Assembly: GCA_026989055.1 (NCBI GenBank)
Contig: JALSKC010000052.1
Coordinates: forward strand, 62,001-126,000
DNA length: 64,000 nucleotides
Origin: Paracoccaceae bacterium
Lineage (GTDB): Bacteria > Pseudomonadota > Alphaproteobacteria > Rhodobacterales > Rhodobacteraceae
Reading direction: 5' to 3'
Position numbers and translations under genes: made by a program. Shown here one piece after another: positions 37,808 to 47,032 of the stretch. Below the pieces are notes generated by a model. That model was not told where the DNA came from, ran no database searches, and worked only from the letters and a program-made list of their open reading frames with translations. Within the stretch, counting starts at the first letter, position 1, and every line of letters starts with the position of its first letter.

Positions 37808-38488
37808 TCACCCCTCCCCTCCCTCCGGCTTCACCCGTGGCGCGTCGGCACCGGGCCGGCGGGACCGCCGCACGGCGCCCCCGCCCCCGTCGAACGCGCT
37901 CCGGGCCCGCCAGGCCCGGCGGAACTCCTCGCGGGACAGGCTGCCGTTTCCGTCGGAATCGATTCGCGCGAACAGGCTGTCGGCGCGGCGCCCGGCGGCG
38001 ACGGCGCGCGCCAGCTCCTCCCGCGACAGCATTCCATCGCCATCGGCATCATGCCGGCGCAGCAGGCGGCGATAACCCGCCCGGGCTCTCCCGGCCGCCA
38101 GACATGCCTCTGCCCGCACCATCTCGTCGATGCTGATCCTGCCGTCACCGTCACCGTCCAGCATCGAAAGACGGCGGGCGGCACCGCCGGCGCCAGCAGA
38201 GGGACGGGCGGAAGGCGCCGCACCGGCCTCCCCGCAGGCGGCCTGCCACGGTCCCGGCTGCCCTTCCGGCAACTGATCCTGCGCCGCCACCCCGCCCGGC
38301 GCGGCACCGGCAAAGGCACCGGCGATCGCGAGCGCCGGGGCAATCCGCCCCCGGACACCGGCGCGCAGCGTTCCGGCATGGCCCTTGCCCCGGTCCCCCT
38401 GGCCTCGGCCCTCCGTTCCGGCCCCGGCCCCCTCCCCCGGCCGTACGCAGGAAACCCTTTTCCACATGGTCCGTCCCTTTTTCCACAT
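37808..38488 (-). CDS. EF-hand calcium-binding protein
   Basis: 226 residues. Three EF-hand loops are intact: DGDGDGRISIDE (111-122), DADGDGMLSREE (147-158) and DSDGNGSLSREE (177-188). A hydrophobic, alanine-rich segment at 49-70 looks like a late signal peptide, which would place the EF-hands in the periplasm. The 48 residues before it are unusually long and glycine/arginine-rich, so the true start may be elsewhere. The ATG at 38488 has GGAGGGACG upstream; an ATG at 38467 lies in a 21-base near-duplication. It is the first gene of the ECF sigma cluster, 121 bases before the sigma gene. Confidence 0.8.
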   Translation of the reverse strand: MWKKGRTMWKRVSCVRPGEGAGAGTEGRGQGDRGKGHAGTLRAGVRGRIAPALAIAGAFAGAAPGGVAAQDQLPEGQPGPWQAACGEAGAAPSARPSAGAGGAARRLSMLDGDGDGRISIDEMVRAEACLAAGRARAGYRRLLRRHDADGDGMLSREELARAVAAGRRADSLFARIDSDGNGSLSREEFRRAWRARSAFDGGGGAVRRSRRPGADAPRVKPEGGEG

Positions 38489-38665
38489 GCTTCGTCCCTC
38501 CGCATGGTTGCCCCAATGAGCGCCCGCCGACTGCGGGCAGATCCGCCGCCTGCGGTATCTGCGCCCTCTTCAACGGGCGGGCGGAAAGATTCCGTCGCCA
38601 CCGGAAAAGGCTTTGCGACACGCCGCCGCAACGACAAGCGCGCAGCTTTCGCGCAGGATGGGGCC

Positions 38666-39100
38666 ATGCCGACCGCCTGTGCTTCCTCCACCGCGCCGAA
38701 TCATCCGATGCCGGAAAACACGCCACCAGACGCCGACCGCCCCCTGCGCACGGCTCTCCTGCGCGGCTGGCGCCGGCGCTGTCCGAACTGCGGCTCCGGC
38801 CCGCTTCTGAAGGGCTACCTCCAGGTGCGCGACCAGTGTCCGGTCTGCGGTGAAGAGCTGTTCCACCACCGTGCCGATGACGGCCCCGCCTATCTGACCA
38901 TCCTGATCGTCGGGCATGTCGTGGCCCCGGCGCTGATGTTCGCTTTCGTGAAGTTCCGGCCGGACCCGCTGATTCTGGCAACGCTTTTCGCCATTGGCTG
39001 TGTCGTGCTGTCGCTTTATCTGTTGCCCCGCATGAAGGGCATGATCGTGGGGATCCAGTGGGCCAAACGGATGCATGGTTTCGGCAGGGACGCCGCCTGA
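38666..39100 (+). CDS. DUF983 family membrane protein
   Basis: 144 residues from the ATG at 38666 (AGGATGGGG precedes); an ATG at 38708 is an alternative. A zinc-ribbon-like start (CPNCGSGPLLKGYLQVRDQCPVCG is split over two CxxC pairs) is followed by HHRADDGPAYLTILIVGH and two membrane helices, as in the DUF983 family. Function is unknown. The end overlaps the NUDIX gene by 26 bases, so the two are co-expressed. Confidence 0.88.
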   Translation: MPTACASSTAPNHPMPENTPPDADRPLRTALLRGWRRRCPNCGSGPLLKGYLQVRDQCPVCGEELFHHRADDGPAYLTILIVGHVVAPALMFAFVKFRPDPLILATLFAIGCVVLSLYLLPRMKGMIVGIQWAKRMHGFGRDAA

Positions 39101-39824
39101 GGCAGGCGCGGCGGCGCGGCGGTTGAGCGCCCCGCCGATCCGCGACGCGGCAACGCTGATCCTGCTGCGCGATGTCGCCACCCGGCCGCGGGTGCTGATG
39201 GGGCAGCGCGGGACGGCGGCCGCCTTCATGCCCGACAAGTTCGTCTTTCCCGGGGGCGCGCTGGATGCACAGGACGCGCAGGTTTCGCTGGCCGTCGGCA
39301 TGGGCGCACCATGCGCCCGGCGGCTGCGGCAGGCGCCGCGCCCCGAAAGCCCGGCACCGGAGCCGGATGCGCTGGCCGCCGCAGCAATCCGCGAGCTGTG
39401 GGAGGAAGCCGGCCTGATCCTCGGCATGCCCGGCCGCTGGTCCGGCCCCGTCCCGCCCGGCTGGCGCAGTTTCGCTGCAACCGGGCACCGCCCCTCGGCC
39501 GCCGGAATGCGCTTCGTGTTCCGGGCGATCACGCCCCCGGGGCGGTCGCGTCGATTCGACGCCCGCTTCTTCCTGGCCGACGCCTCGATGCTGGCCGGAG
39601 ACCCGGATGATTTCTCGCGCGCCACCGACGAGCTTTCGCATCTGCAATGGATCCCGCTCGCGGATGCCCGCAACTTCGACCTGCCCTTCATCACCGAGGT
39701 CGTGCTGGCCGAGGTGGCCGCCCGCCTGCCGGATCTCTCGCCCCCCGAGACGGTGCCCTTCTTCAACAATTCCGACGAGCGGAGCCTGTTCGAGCGCCTC
39801 GGCGGCAGAAGCCCGCTGGGGTGA
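39075..39824 (+). CDS. NUDIX hydrolase
   Basis: 249 residues, starting inside the end of the DUF983 gene. The Nudix helix is present as IRELWEEAGLIL, preceded by FVFPGGALDAQD. A 35-residue insertion separates the GG and REL parts, as in NUDT19-like and CoA-type Nudix proteins. It probably cleaves a nucleoside-diphosphate-linked compound; the substrate is unknown. The C-terminal SPPETVPFFNNSDERSLFER is typical of this alphaproteobacterial group. Confidence 0.88.
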   Translation: MVSAGTPPEAGAAARRLSAPPIRDAATLILLRDVATRPRVLMGQRGTAAAFMPDKFVFPGGALDAQDAQVSLAVGMGAPCARRLRQAPRPESPAPEPDALAAAAIRELWEEAGLILGMPGRWSGPVPPGWRSFAATGHRPSAAGMRFVFRAITPPGRSRRFDARFFLADASMLAGDPDDFSRATDELSHLQWIPLADARNFDLPFITEVVLAEVAARLPDLSPPETVPFFNNSDERSLFERLGGRSPLG

Positions 39825-39874
39825 GCACCCCAGGGCGGCAGACGGGCAGCTTCCGCCTGCGGCCACCGCGCCTC

Positions 39875-40918
39875 TCAGAAGGGCATCGGATGCGCCCTGT
39901 GGACGGCAGCGATGTCATCGAGAAGCTCGCGATCCAGCTTCAGCTCGGCCGCTGCCAGGGCCGTTTCCACATGCGCCACCCGGGTCGCCCCGAAGATGAC
40001 CGAGCCCATGAAGGGCCGCGCCATTGCCCAGGCCAGCGCCATCTGCGGCAGTTCCAGCCCGTGTCGGAGGGCCAGCGCGCGATAAGCGTCGATCGCGCCC
40101 CAGACCCGCGGGGTGATCCGCCCGTTGAGGTTGCCCGAAATGCTCCGGCGGCTGCCCGCAGGTGTCACGTCGGGGGCATATTTGCCGCTCAGGAGGCCGG
40201 CAGCCAGCGGCGTGTAGGCCAGCAGGGAAACCTGCTCGTTATGTGCCAGCTCGGCCAGATCGGTATCGAACAGCCGGCACAGCAGCGAATATTCGTTCTG
40301 GATCGTCTGCACCCGCGGCAGGCCGTGACGGCGGGCCAGTTCCAGCCATTTCGCCGTGCCCCAGGCGCTTTCGTTGGACAGCCCGAACCAGCGCACCCGG
40401 CCGGCCTCGATCTGGCGCTGCATCTCCTGCAGCACATCGAGCATGTGCGCCTCGGTCTGCGCCCGGTCCTGCCCGGAAGGGTCATAGGCCCAGTTCTGGC
40501 GGAAATGGTAGGAGCCGCGGTTGGGCCAGTGCAGCTGGTAGAGGTCGATCACCTCGCAGCGCAGCCGCTTCAGCGAGCCCTCGACGGCGGTTCTTATGGT
40601 TTCGGCGCTGACCGGCGCGCCCTCGCGCACCGCCTTCTGCCCGGCCCCGGTCACCTTGGTGGCGATCACCACGTCGCCGCGCCGCCCGCTGCGGGCAAGC
40701 CAGTTGCCGATGATCTCCTCGGTGCGGCCCACGGTTTCGGCCCGCACCGGATATGTGGGGTAGAGTTCGGCCGTGTCGATGAAATTGATCCCCCCGGCAA
40801 GGGCGGCATCGATCTGGGCATGCGCCTCGGCCTCGTCGTTCTGCGCACCCCAGGTCATCGACCCGAGGCACAGTGCCGAAACTTCCAGATCGCTCTGCCC
40901 GAGCCTGCGATATTCCAT
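39875..40918 (-). CDS. Aldo/keto reductase (Tas-like)
   Basis: 347 residues, TIM-barrel NADPH-dependent oxidoreductase. Features include LGQSDLEVSALCLGSMTWG at the N-terminus, the catalytic aspartate and tyrosine in FIDTAELYP, a lysine in IATKVTG, histidine in LYQLHWPN, and the cofactor-binding C-terminal VIFGATRVAHVETAL. It resembles the Tas subgroup of aldo/keto reductases. It is convergent with the NUDIX gene. The substrate cannot be assigned. Confidence 0.92.
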   Translation of the reverse strand: MEYRRLGQSDLEVSALCLGSMTWGAQNDEAEAHAQIDAALAGGINFIDTAELYPTYPVRAETVGRTEEIIGNWLARSGRRGDVVIATKVTGAGQKAVREGAPVSAETIRTAVEGSLKRLRCEVIDLYQLHWPNRGSYHFRQNWAYDPSGQDRAQTEAHMLDVLQEMQRQIEAGRVRWFGLSNESAWGTAKWLELARRHGLPRVQTIQNEYSLLCRLFDTDLAELAHNEQVSLLAYTPLAAGLLSGKYAPDVTPAGSRRSISGNLNGRITPRVWGAIDAYRALALRHGLELPQMALAWAMARPFMGSVIFGATRVAHVETALAAAELKLDRELLDDIAAVHRAHPMPF

Positions 40919-41020
40919 GCCGATTCACTCCCTGCGCCTGTTTCCCTGCGCCCCTCGCGACCCTCGCGGCCCCGCCTCCCGGGCATCCGGACGGCGGCAC
41001 TCATCTGTCGGGGAATCCCC

Positions 41021-41458
41021 TCAGGGACGGATATAGGCCCAGCCCTGTTCCTGCAACTCGACCAGGCGGACCACGCCGGAAGGCACGATTGTGGCTTCGT
41101 CCAGCAACACCACCTCCTTGCCGGTCTTCTTCTTCATGTTGTTCATGGTGTTGGCACAGGCGGCGAAGGTAACGTTATCCATCTCCAGCCCCATGACGGC
41201 GATCCTCTCGGCCACCGGGCTCTTGCCCTCGATCAGCATGTTGAGGCCCGGGCCGTAGGTGACCACCTCGATATACACCGGGATGCCCTGCGCCTCGTAA
41301 TAGGCGGTGACGTTCCTGACGTTGTTGAGGGTCAGGTTCATCAGCTTGGGGTCGTTTTCATCCACATGAAATGCCACATGCTTTCCTTCCCCGTCGGCAA
41401 GGGCCGCCAGCGGAAACAGGGCCAGCAGGGCTGCAAGGACAAGTGCGCGTTTCTTCAT
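41021..41458 (-). CDS. Periplasmic DsrE-family protein
   Basis: 145 residues from the ATG at 41458. A clear signal peptide (MKKRALVLAALLALFPLAALA) precedes a DsrE/DsrF-like domain (HVAFHVDENDPKLMNLTLNN, then VVTYGPGLNMLIEGKSP). One cysteine in FAACANTMNNM sits at the place where DsrE-type proteins carry sulfur. Upstream of the start, a GTGAAATCAC palindrome (41497-41506) was noticed but not assigned. The protein may be a periplasmic sulfur carrier; there are no other sulfur-oxidation genes nearby. Confidence 0.85.
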   Translation of the reverse strand: MKKRALVLAALLALFPLAALADGEGKHVAFHVDENDPKLMNLTLNNVRNVTAYYEAQGIPVYIEVVTYGPGLNMLIEGKSPVAERIAVMGLEMDNVTFAACANTMNNMKKKTGKEVVLLDEATIVPSGVVRLVELQEQGWAYIRP

Positions 41459-41665
41459 CCGTTCCTCCCGTTGGACATACGCGTTTTCGCGTTCTTGTGA
41501 AATCACCATAATCGGATACGTGCATTTTCAAAACTTTTTCTTCCCGCGGGTGCTGGCGCATCCTCCTGAACGGCAGCATGAATTCATCCGCCTCCCGAGG
41601 CACACCGCTGGCCCTTGCCCCCGCCATGGGCTAAAGAGCGGCGGAAACAGGACCGGACGGAACAG

Positions 41666-43384
41666 ATGGCGCGGATTCTCATCACCTCGGCGATTCCCTA
41701 CATCAACGGCATCAAGCACCTGGGCAACCTGGTGGGCAGCCAGTTGCCGGCCGATCTCTACGCCCGCTACATGCGCGCGCGCGGCCATGAGGTGATGTTC
41801 ATCTGCGCCACCGACGAACACGGCACCCCGGCCGAACTGGCCGCCGCCAAGGCCGGCATGCCGGTGGCTGAATACTGCGCGAAAATGTGGGCGGTGCAAA
41901 AGGAACTGGCCGACGGGTTCGGCCTGTCCTTCGATCACTTCGGCCGCTCGTCGAGCGAACAGAACCGCATCCTGACCCAGCATTTCGCGCGCAGGCTGGG
42001 CGAAAACGGGCTGATCGAGGTGGTCACCGAGAAGCAGATCTATTCGGTGGCCGACGGCCGCTTCCTGCCCGATCGCTATATCGAGGGCACCTGCCCCAAC
42101 TGCGGCTATGAAAAGGCGCGCGGCGATCAGTGCGAGAACTGCACCAAGCAGCTGGAGCCCACCGACCTGATCGAGCCGCGCAGCGCCATTTCCGGCTCGA
42201 CCGAGCTGGAGGTGCGCGAAACCAGGCATCTGTATCTGCGCCAGTCCAGGCTCAGGGACAGGCTGGAAACCTGGATTGACTCGAAAACCGACTGGCCGGT
42301 GCTGACCACCTCGATCGCCAGGAAGTGGCTGCACGACGGCGACGGGCTGCAGGACCGCGGCATCACCCGCGATCTCGACTGGGGCGTGCCGGCCCAGTTC
42401 GAAGGCGCCCCCTGGGAGGGGATGGAAGGCAAGGTCTTCTATGTCTGGTTCGACGCGCCGATCGAATACATCGCCGCCACATGGGAATGGGCGGATGCGC
42501 AGGGATTGTCGGATAATGACTGGAAACGCTGGTGGCGCAGCGACAAGGGCGCCGAAGATGTTCGATATGTGCAATTCATGGGCAAGGACAACGTGCCGTT
42601 CCACACCCTTTCCTTCCCCGCCACGATCATGGGATCGGGCGAGCCGTGGAAGCTGGTGGATTACATCAAGAGCTTCAACTACCTCAACTACGATGGCGGC
42701 CAGTTCTCCACCAGCCAGGGCCGCGGGGTGTTCATGGACCAGGCGCTGTCCATCCTGCCCGCCGACTACTGGCGCTGGTGGCTGCTCAGCCACGCGCCGG
42801 AAAACTCCGACAGCGAATTCACCTGGGAAAACTTCCAGGTCTCGGTCAACAAGGACCTGGCCGACGTGCTGGGCAATTTCGTCTCCCGCGTCACCAAGTT
42901 CTGCCGGTCGAAATTCGGCGAAGCGGTGCCCGCGGGCGGCGCGTGGGGCGAACAGGAAAAGGCGCTGATACGCGATCTCGGGCAACGCATCCGGACCTAT
43001 GAACAGCACATGGATGCGATGGAAATCCGCAAGGCTTCGGGCGCGCTGCGCGCGATCTGGGGTGCCGGCAACGAATACCTGCAATCGGCCGCGCCCTGGG
43101 CTGCCTTCAAGACGGACCCCGAGCGCGCCGCCGCGATCATCCGTCTGTCGCTCAACCTGATCCGCCTTTACGCGGTGGTGTCGGCCCCCTTCATCCCCGA
43201 TGCCTCGGCGAAGATGCTCGAAGCCATGCACAGCGATGACGACAGCTGGCCGGAAGATCCGGGCAGTGCGCTGACTACCCTGCCGGCGGGCCATGGCTTC
43301 ACCGTGCCGGAGATGCTGTTTCGCAAGATCACCGACGAAGAACGCGCGGAATGGCAGCAGCGGTTTGCCGGCCGCCGCGACTGA
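41666..43384 (+). CDS. metG: Methionyl-tRNA synthetase
   Basis: Charges tRNA-Met. 572 residues. The class I HIGH motif appears as HLGN in [12 protein letters not shown], and the KMSKS-equivalent loop as FSTSQGRG, the form common in alphaproteobacteria. A zinc knuckle CPNCG...CENC lies near residues 144-161. The catalytic core motif [11 protein letters not shown] is present. The short form lacks a C-terminal EMAP-like dimerisation domain. The gene is divergent from the DsrE-family gene. Confidence 0.96.
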   Translation: MARILITSAIPYINGIKHLGNLVGSQLPADLYARYMRARGHEVMFICATDEHGTPAELAAAKAGMPVAEYCAKMWAVQKELADGFGLSFDHFGRSSSEQNRILTQHFARRLGENGLIEVVTEKQIYSVADGRFLPDRYIEGTCPNCGYEKARGDQCENCTKQLEPTDLIEPRSAISGSTELEVRETRHLYLRQSRLRDRLETWIDSKTDWPVLTTSIARKWLHDGDGLQDRGITRDLDWGVPAQFEGAPWEGMEGKVFYVWFDAPIEYIAATWEWADAQGLSDNDWKRWWRSDKGAEDVRYVQFMGKDNVPFHTLSFPATIMGSGEPWKLVDYIKSFNYLNYDGGQFSTSQGRGVFMDQALSILPADYWRWWLLSHAPENSDSEFTWENFQVSVNKDLADVLGNFVSRVTKFCRSKFGEAVPAGGAWGEQEKALIRDLGQRIRTYEQHMDAMEIRKASGALRAIWGAGNEYLQSAAPWAAFKTDPERAAAIIRLSLNLIRLYAVVSAPFIPDASAKMLEAMHSDDDSWPEDPGSALTTLPAGHGFTVPEMLFRKITDEERAEWQQRFAGRRD

Positions 43385-43444
43385 GGCGGTTGCCCCGCGG
43401 CGCATCATCGTTCAGGCTGCGCCGATCAACCCCGGAGGCGGAAC

Positions 43445-44053
43445 ATGGCCGACACGATCGAAACCCTGCTCGAACGGATCAGGGAACTCCAGAAAGAGAT
43501 CGAGGAGCGGATCGAGGCGCGCCGGCAGCGCTTCCGCTACCGGCTGGAACACGGCCGGGTGGTGTTCGACAGGGAAATCCGCCACCGCCACCGGGCGCTC
43601 AAGATCAGCCTCTGGCCCTATGTCAGCCGCGCCCGGCTGCTGACCGTTCTCACCGCTCCGGTCATCTATTCGCTGATCGTCCCGCTGGTGCTGCTGGATG
43701 TTTTCGTGGCCATCTACCAGGCCGTCTGCTTTCCCGCCTACGGCATCCCGAAGGTGCCGAGGCGCGATTACATCGCCATCGACCGCCACCGCCTGCAGTA
43801 TCTCAACGCGCTGGAAAAGCTCAACTGCGTCTATTGCGGCTATGCCAACGGGCTGCTGGCGCTGGTGAGCGAGATCGCTTCGCGCACCGAGGCCTACTGG
43901 TGCCCGATCAAGCACGCCCGCAAGTTGCGCGGAACCCACGCCCGCTACCCGTCCTTTGCCGATTACGGCGACGGCGAAAGCTACCGCACCCGGCTGGCGC
44001 AGCTGCGCGCGGAACTGGAGCGGATGGAGCGGGAAGCCGGGTCGGCCGGCTGA
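43445..44053 (+). CDS. Conserved hypothetical membrane protein with C-x2-C...C-x3-H site
   Basis: 202 residues, preceded by GGAGGCGGAAC. The N-terminus is a charged coiled coil (residues 4-36) and is followed by one or two membrane helices (ARLLTVLTAPVIYSLIVPLV, residues 63-82). After these come LNCVYCGYANG (C128, C131) and YWCPIKHARK (C153, H157), a possible metal site. A second charged coiled coil closes the protein. It lies 60 bases downstream of metG. I recognise the CVYCGYANG pattern from uncharacterised proteins but know no function. Confidence 0.75.
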   Translation: MADTIETLLERIRELQKEIEERIEARRQRFRYRLEHGRVVFDREIRHRHRALKISLWPYVSRARLLTVLTAPVIYSLIVPLVLLDVFVAIYQAVCFPAYGIPKVPRRDYIAIDRHRLQYLNALEKLNCVYCGYANGLLALVSEIASRTEAYWCPIKHARKLRGTHARYPSFADYGDGESYRTRLAQLRAELERMEREAGSAG

Positions 44054-44188
44054 AGCCGAGGGCTTCCGCACCCACCTGCCCCTTGCCCCCGGGCGCCATC
44101 GGGCGCACAATCGGGTCGGATCGGCGCGGCCCGTCCGAGCCGGCCGTGCCGCTGCAAAGGCGCATCGATCACAACACAGGAGTCACCC

Positions 44189-44743
44189 ATGGCTGCCATT
44201 CCCCCGGTCTGCGATTTCGGCTGGAAAGCCCCGGACTTCACCCTGCCGGCCACAGACGGCAAGAGCTACAGCCTCGCCGACATCCGCGGCCCCCGGGGCA
44301 CGCTGATCATGTTCATCTGCAACCACTGCCCCTATGTTCTGGCGGTGATGGACCGGATCGTGCGCGATGCCCGCGACCTGCAGGAACTGGGAATAGGCGT
44401 TGCCGCGATCAGCGCCAACGATGCCGAAGCCTACCCCGAGGACAGCTTCGACAGGATGAAGGAAATGGCGCAGCAGCGCGGCTTTTCCTTCCCCTATCTC
44501 TATGACGAATCCCAGCAGGTGGCCCGCGCCTACGATGCCGTCTGCACCCCGGACTTCTTCGGCTTCAACGCCGCCGACGAGCTGCAGTATCGCGGCCGGC
44601 TGGACGAAAGCCGCAAGGAGGCAGCCCCGCCCGATGTGCGGCGCGACCTGTTCGAGGCGATGAAGCAGGTCGCAGAAACCGGCCGGGGACCGCGCGAACA
44701 GACCCCCTCCATGGGCTGCTCGATCAAGTGGAAGGCCGCCTGA
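44189..44743 (+). CDS. Thioredoxin-fold AhpC/TSA-family protein
   Basis: 184 residues, preceded by ACAGGAGTCACCC. It is a peroxiredoxin-like thioredoxin fold: APDFTLPATDGKSYSLADIRG, then FICNHCPYVLAVMD with a CxxC pair (C44, C47) and a cis-proline region (VCTPDFFGF). No signal peptide is present, so it is cytoplasmic. The NHCPY group is a widespread uncharacterised branch annotated as thioredoxin family; a disulfide reductase role is likely. A hairpin with a T-rich tail follows. Confidence 0.87.
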   Translation: MAAIPPVCDFGWKAPDFTLPATDGKSYSLADIRGPRGTLIMFICNHCPYVLAVMDRIVRDARDLQELGIGVAAISANDAEAYPEDSFDRMKEMAQQRGFSFPYLYDESQQVARAYDAVCTPDFFGFNAADELQYRGRLDESRKEAAPPDVRRDLFEAMKQVAETGRGPREQTPSMGCSIKWKAA

Positions 44744-44792
44744 GCCACCCGCCGCACCGGCAGGCGGCCGGAGCGGGGGCGGAGGCGGCTGC

Positions 44793-44815
44793 CCCGGCGC
44801 GCGGGAGAAGCCGGG
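44793..44815 (+). terminator. Possible rho-independent terminator
   Basis: Stem CCCGGC (44793-44798) and GCCGGG (44810-44815) with an 11-base loop, followed by CTCTTTCCTTCTT. It lies 50 bases after the thioredoxin-family gene. Confidence 0.4.
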
Positions 44816-44851
44816 CTCTTTCCTTCTTGCGGTCACCTTCCGGTCATCTTG

Positions 44852-44876
44852 TTCGCCTAGCCTTCGGCCAGGCGAA
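44852..44876. other. Inverted repeat upstream of the subtilisin-like gene
   Basis: TTCGCCT (44852-44858) pairs with AGGCGAA (44870-44876), with an inner GCC/GGC after one mismatch and a TTC loop. It ends 19 bases before the start codon of the S8 protease gene, so in RNA it could fold in the leader close to the ribosome site; as DNA it could be an operator. Confidence 0.55.
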
Positions 44877-44895
44877 CGGCAGAACGGCAGACGGC

Positions 44896-47019
44896 ATGGA
44901 TTTCCCCACCGGATCCGCAAGAAGGGCCGTGCTGATCGCACTGGCGCTGGGGCTGGCGGGTTGCCAGCAGAATTCGCAGGGGGGCTTCACCCCCCCGCTG
45001 CTGTCGCCGGATGTGTTCTCTGCCGCCTATGTGACCGACTGGTCGGTTCACGAAAGCGCCGCCGCCTGGCTGCGGGGGCTGCCCGAATACGCGGTGCAGA
45101 ACTTCTCCACCAGCCTGGCGCCGGTGCCGCATTTCTCGATCGTCAACGCGCGGGCGGAATACGCCCATGCCGCCGGGCTGAGCGGAGCCGGGCAGATCAT
45201 CTCCATCGTCGACGACGGCTTCCTGGCAAGTCACGTGGAATTCAGCGGCAAATCCATCCGGACTCCGGGCAACGCTCCCCTGCCGGTGGAGGATCACGGC
45301 ACCATGGTCGCCTCGATCGCCGCCGGCGCCGCCGGAAGCGGCCGGATGATCGGCATCGCCCCCGGGGCCGACCTGCAGCTGGGCGACTTCTCCAGCTTCA
45401 CCACCGCGGCCTCCGCCACCCGGCAGGCCGAAAGCCTGGGCGCCGTGGTGCAGAACAATTCCTGGGGCTTTCCGTGGGAAGTCTCCCGGGCCAACTATGA
45501 CAGCCTTTTCGGAGCCGGCAGCGGCGCGGATTATCTGGGCGCTCTCAGGTCCTTCGGACGGAACGCGGTGATCGTCTTTGCCGCCTCCAACGACACGACC
45601 TTGGCGAAAGCGGACATCATGGCGGCGCTGCCGCTGCTGGAGCCCGCGCTGGAAGATTCCTGGATCACCGTCGTCAACGCCACCCCGACCCGTTCCGAGC
45701 CCGACTATTCGAGCAACACCATCGTCTCGGCGACACTGCTTTCCTCGCGCTGCCTGGAGGCCGCCCGCTGGTGCATGGTGGCCGACGGCACCATCTACGC
45801 GGCAACCGCCGCCGGCCCCGACGCATATGACTACGGAACCGGAACCTCCTTCGCCGCGCCCCAGGTGGCCGGCGCCATCGCGCTGCTGGCCCAGGCCTTC
45901 CCGGAGCTGGGCCCGAAGGAGCTGCGTGCCCGCCTGCTGGCCTCGGCCGACAACGGATTCTATCCTCACACCGGCTATGTCGAGTTCGCCCCCGGAATCC
46001 GCCACGGTTACGACACGACCTTCGGCCACGGCTTCCTGAATCTCAAGGCGGCGCTGGCGCCGATCGGCGGCAGCTACCTGGCGCGCAGCAACGGACAGCG
46101 CCTGCCCTTCCAGGCGCCGATACTGCTCAGCGGCGGTCCGAGCGGCGATTCCCTGAGCCGCGCCCTGAGCGGGCGGGCGCTGATCCTGTCGGACGGGCTG
46201 GGGGCGGCGTTCCGCCAGCCCGCAACCATCCTCGGCGCCCGGGCGATGCCACGCCCCGACCCGCAGCAGGGCCTGCAGTCCCTGCGCGCGGTCACGCTGG
46301 ACAGCCCCGGATCCGGCCCCTTCCGCGCCCGGCGGGCCTTTCCTGTCTTCAGCCCCGGGCAGGAGCTGGACTTCGAGGCCGGCGCCACCCGGGTTTCCGT
46401 GCTGGCCCCGGCCGGCGGCAGCGGCAACTGGGGGCTGGCGCTGTCGCGCGGCTTCGGGTTCGGCACGGGGCGGCTGCGGCTCGGGATCGCGGCACTGCAC
46501 GAGGCCGACGGCTTTGCCGGTCTGCGCAGCCTGCTCCCGGAAGAACCGCTGGGGGGGCGCCACGCCATCGCCAGCCTGCAATGGTCGGTGCCGCTGGGAA
46601 GGGCGCAGAGCTTCGGCCTTTCGGGCCGAATCGGACGGGCCTTTCCCGAGGGGCGCCCGAACGGCATCGAGCTGGAAACCGTCATCCATGACGCGCTGGC
46701 GCTCGACTACGACCGGCGCGACCTGTTTCGCCGCGGCGACAGGCTGGCGCTCGGCATCAGCCTGCCGCAGGCGGTGCGTTCGGGCACGGCGCGGCTCGCG
46801 CTTCCGGTCGCGCTCCGCAGCGACGGCACTCCCGCATTCGCCGCAGTCGACATCCCGCTCGCTCCGCGGCAGCGCCAGGTCGATCTGTCGCTCGCCTACG
46901 GGATGCCGCTGGCGCGGGGCGGCGATTTCCTGTTCAGCCTCACCCGGCAGCTGAACGGGGGCAACATCGCCGGCAATGATTCCACCGAAACCGCCTTCAT
47001 GTTCCGTTTCCGCTTCTGA
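44896..47019 (+). CDS. Lipoprotein subtilisin (S8) with C-terminal barrel-like domain
   Basis: 707 residues. The signal peptide ends in a lipobox (LALGLAGC, C23). The subtilisin domain spans about residues 85-395 with the catalytic triad intact: D106 (IVDDGF), H134 (EDHGTMVAS) and S318 (GTGTSFAAP). After a linker, the C-terminal 210 residues alternate polar and hydrophobic residues and end in FRFRF, a terminal phenylalanine typical of outer-membrane beta barrels. This matches the layout of the autotransporter lipoprotease NalP of Neisseria, although the barrel is not certain. Its likely site is the outer-membrane surface, with processing of other surface proteins as the likely role. A strong hairpin follows the stop codon. 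Confidence 0.88.
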   Translation: MDFPTGSARRAVLIALALGLAGCQQNSQGGFTPPLLSPDVFSAAYVTDWSVHESAAAWLRGLPEYAVQNFSTSLAPVPHFSIVNARAEYAHAAGLSGAGQIISIVDDGFLASHVEFSGKSIRTPGNAPLPVEDHGTMVASIAAGAAGSGRMIGIAPGADLQLGDFSSFTTAASATRQAESLGAVVQNNSWGFPWEVSRANYDSLFGAGSGADYLGALRSFGRNAVIVFAASNDTTLAKADIMAALPLLEPALEDSWITVVNATPTRSEPDYSSNTIVSATLLSSRCLEAARWCMVADGTIYAATAAGPDAYDYGTGTSFAAPQVAGAIALLAQAFPELGPKELRARLLASADNGFYPHTGYVEFAPGIRHGYDTTFGHGFLNLKAALAPIGGSYLARSNGQRLPFQAPILLSGGPSGDSLSRALSGRALILSDGLGAAFRQPATILGARAMPRPDPQQGLQSLRAVTLDSPGSGPFRARRAFPVFSPGQELDFEAGATRVSVLAPAGGSGNWGLALSRGFGFGTGRLRLGIAALHEADGFAGLRSLLPEEPLGGRHAIASLQWSVPLGRAQSFGLSGRIGRAFPEGRPNGIELETVIHDALALDYDRRDLFRRGDRLALGISLPQAVRSGTARLALPVALRSDGTPAFAAVDIPLAPRQRQVDLSLAYGMPLARGGDFLFSLTRQLNGGNIAGNDSTETAFMFRFRF

Positions 47020-47032
47020 CGAGACGCAGGAA

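Noticed and set aside
41497-41506. GTGAAATCAC palindrome upstream of the DsrE-family gene as a Crp/FNR site
   Set aside because: The spacing is 2 bases rather than the 4 to 6 needed for FNR or Crp boxes, and no regulator of matching type is adjacent.
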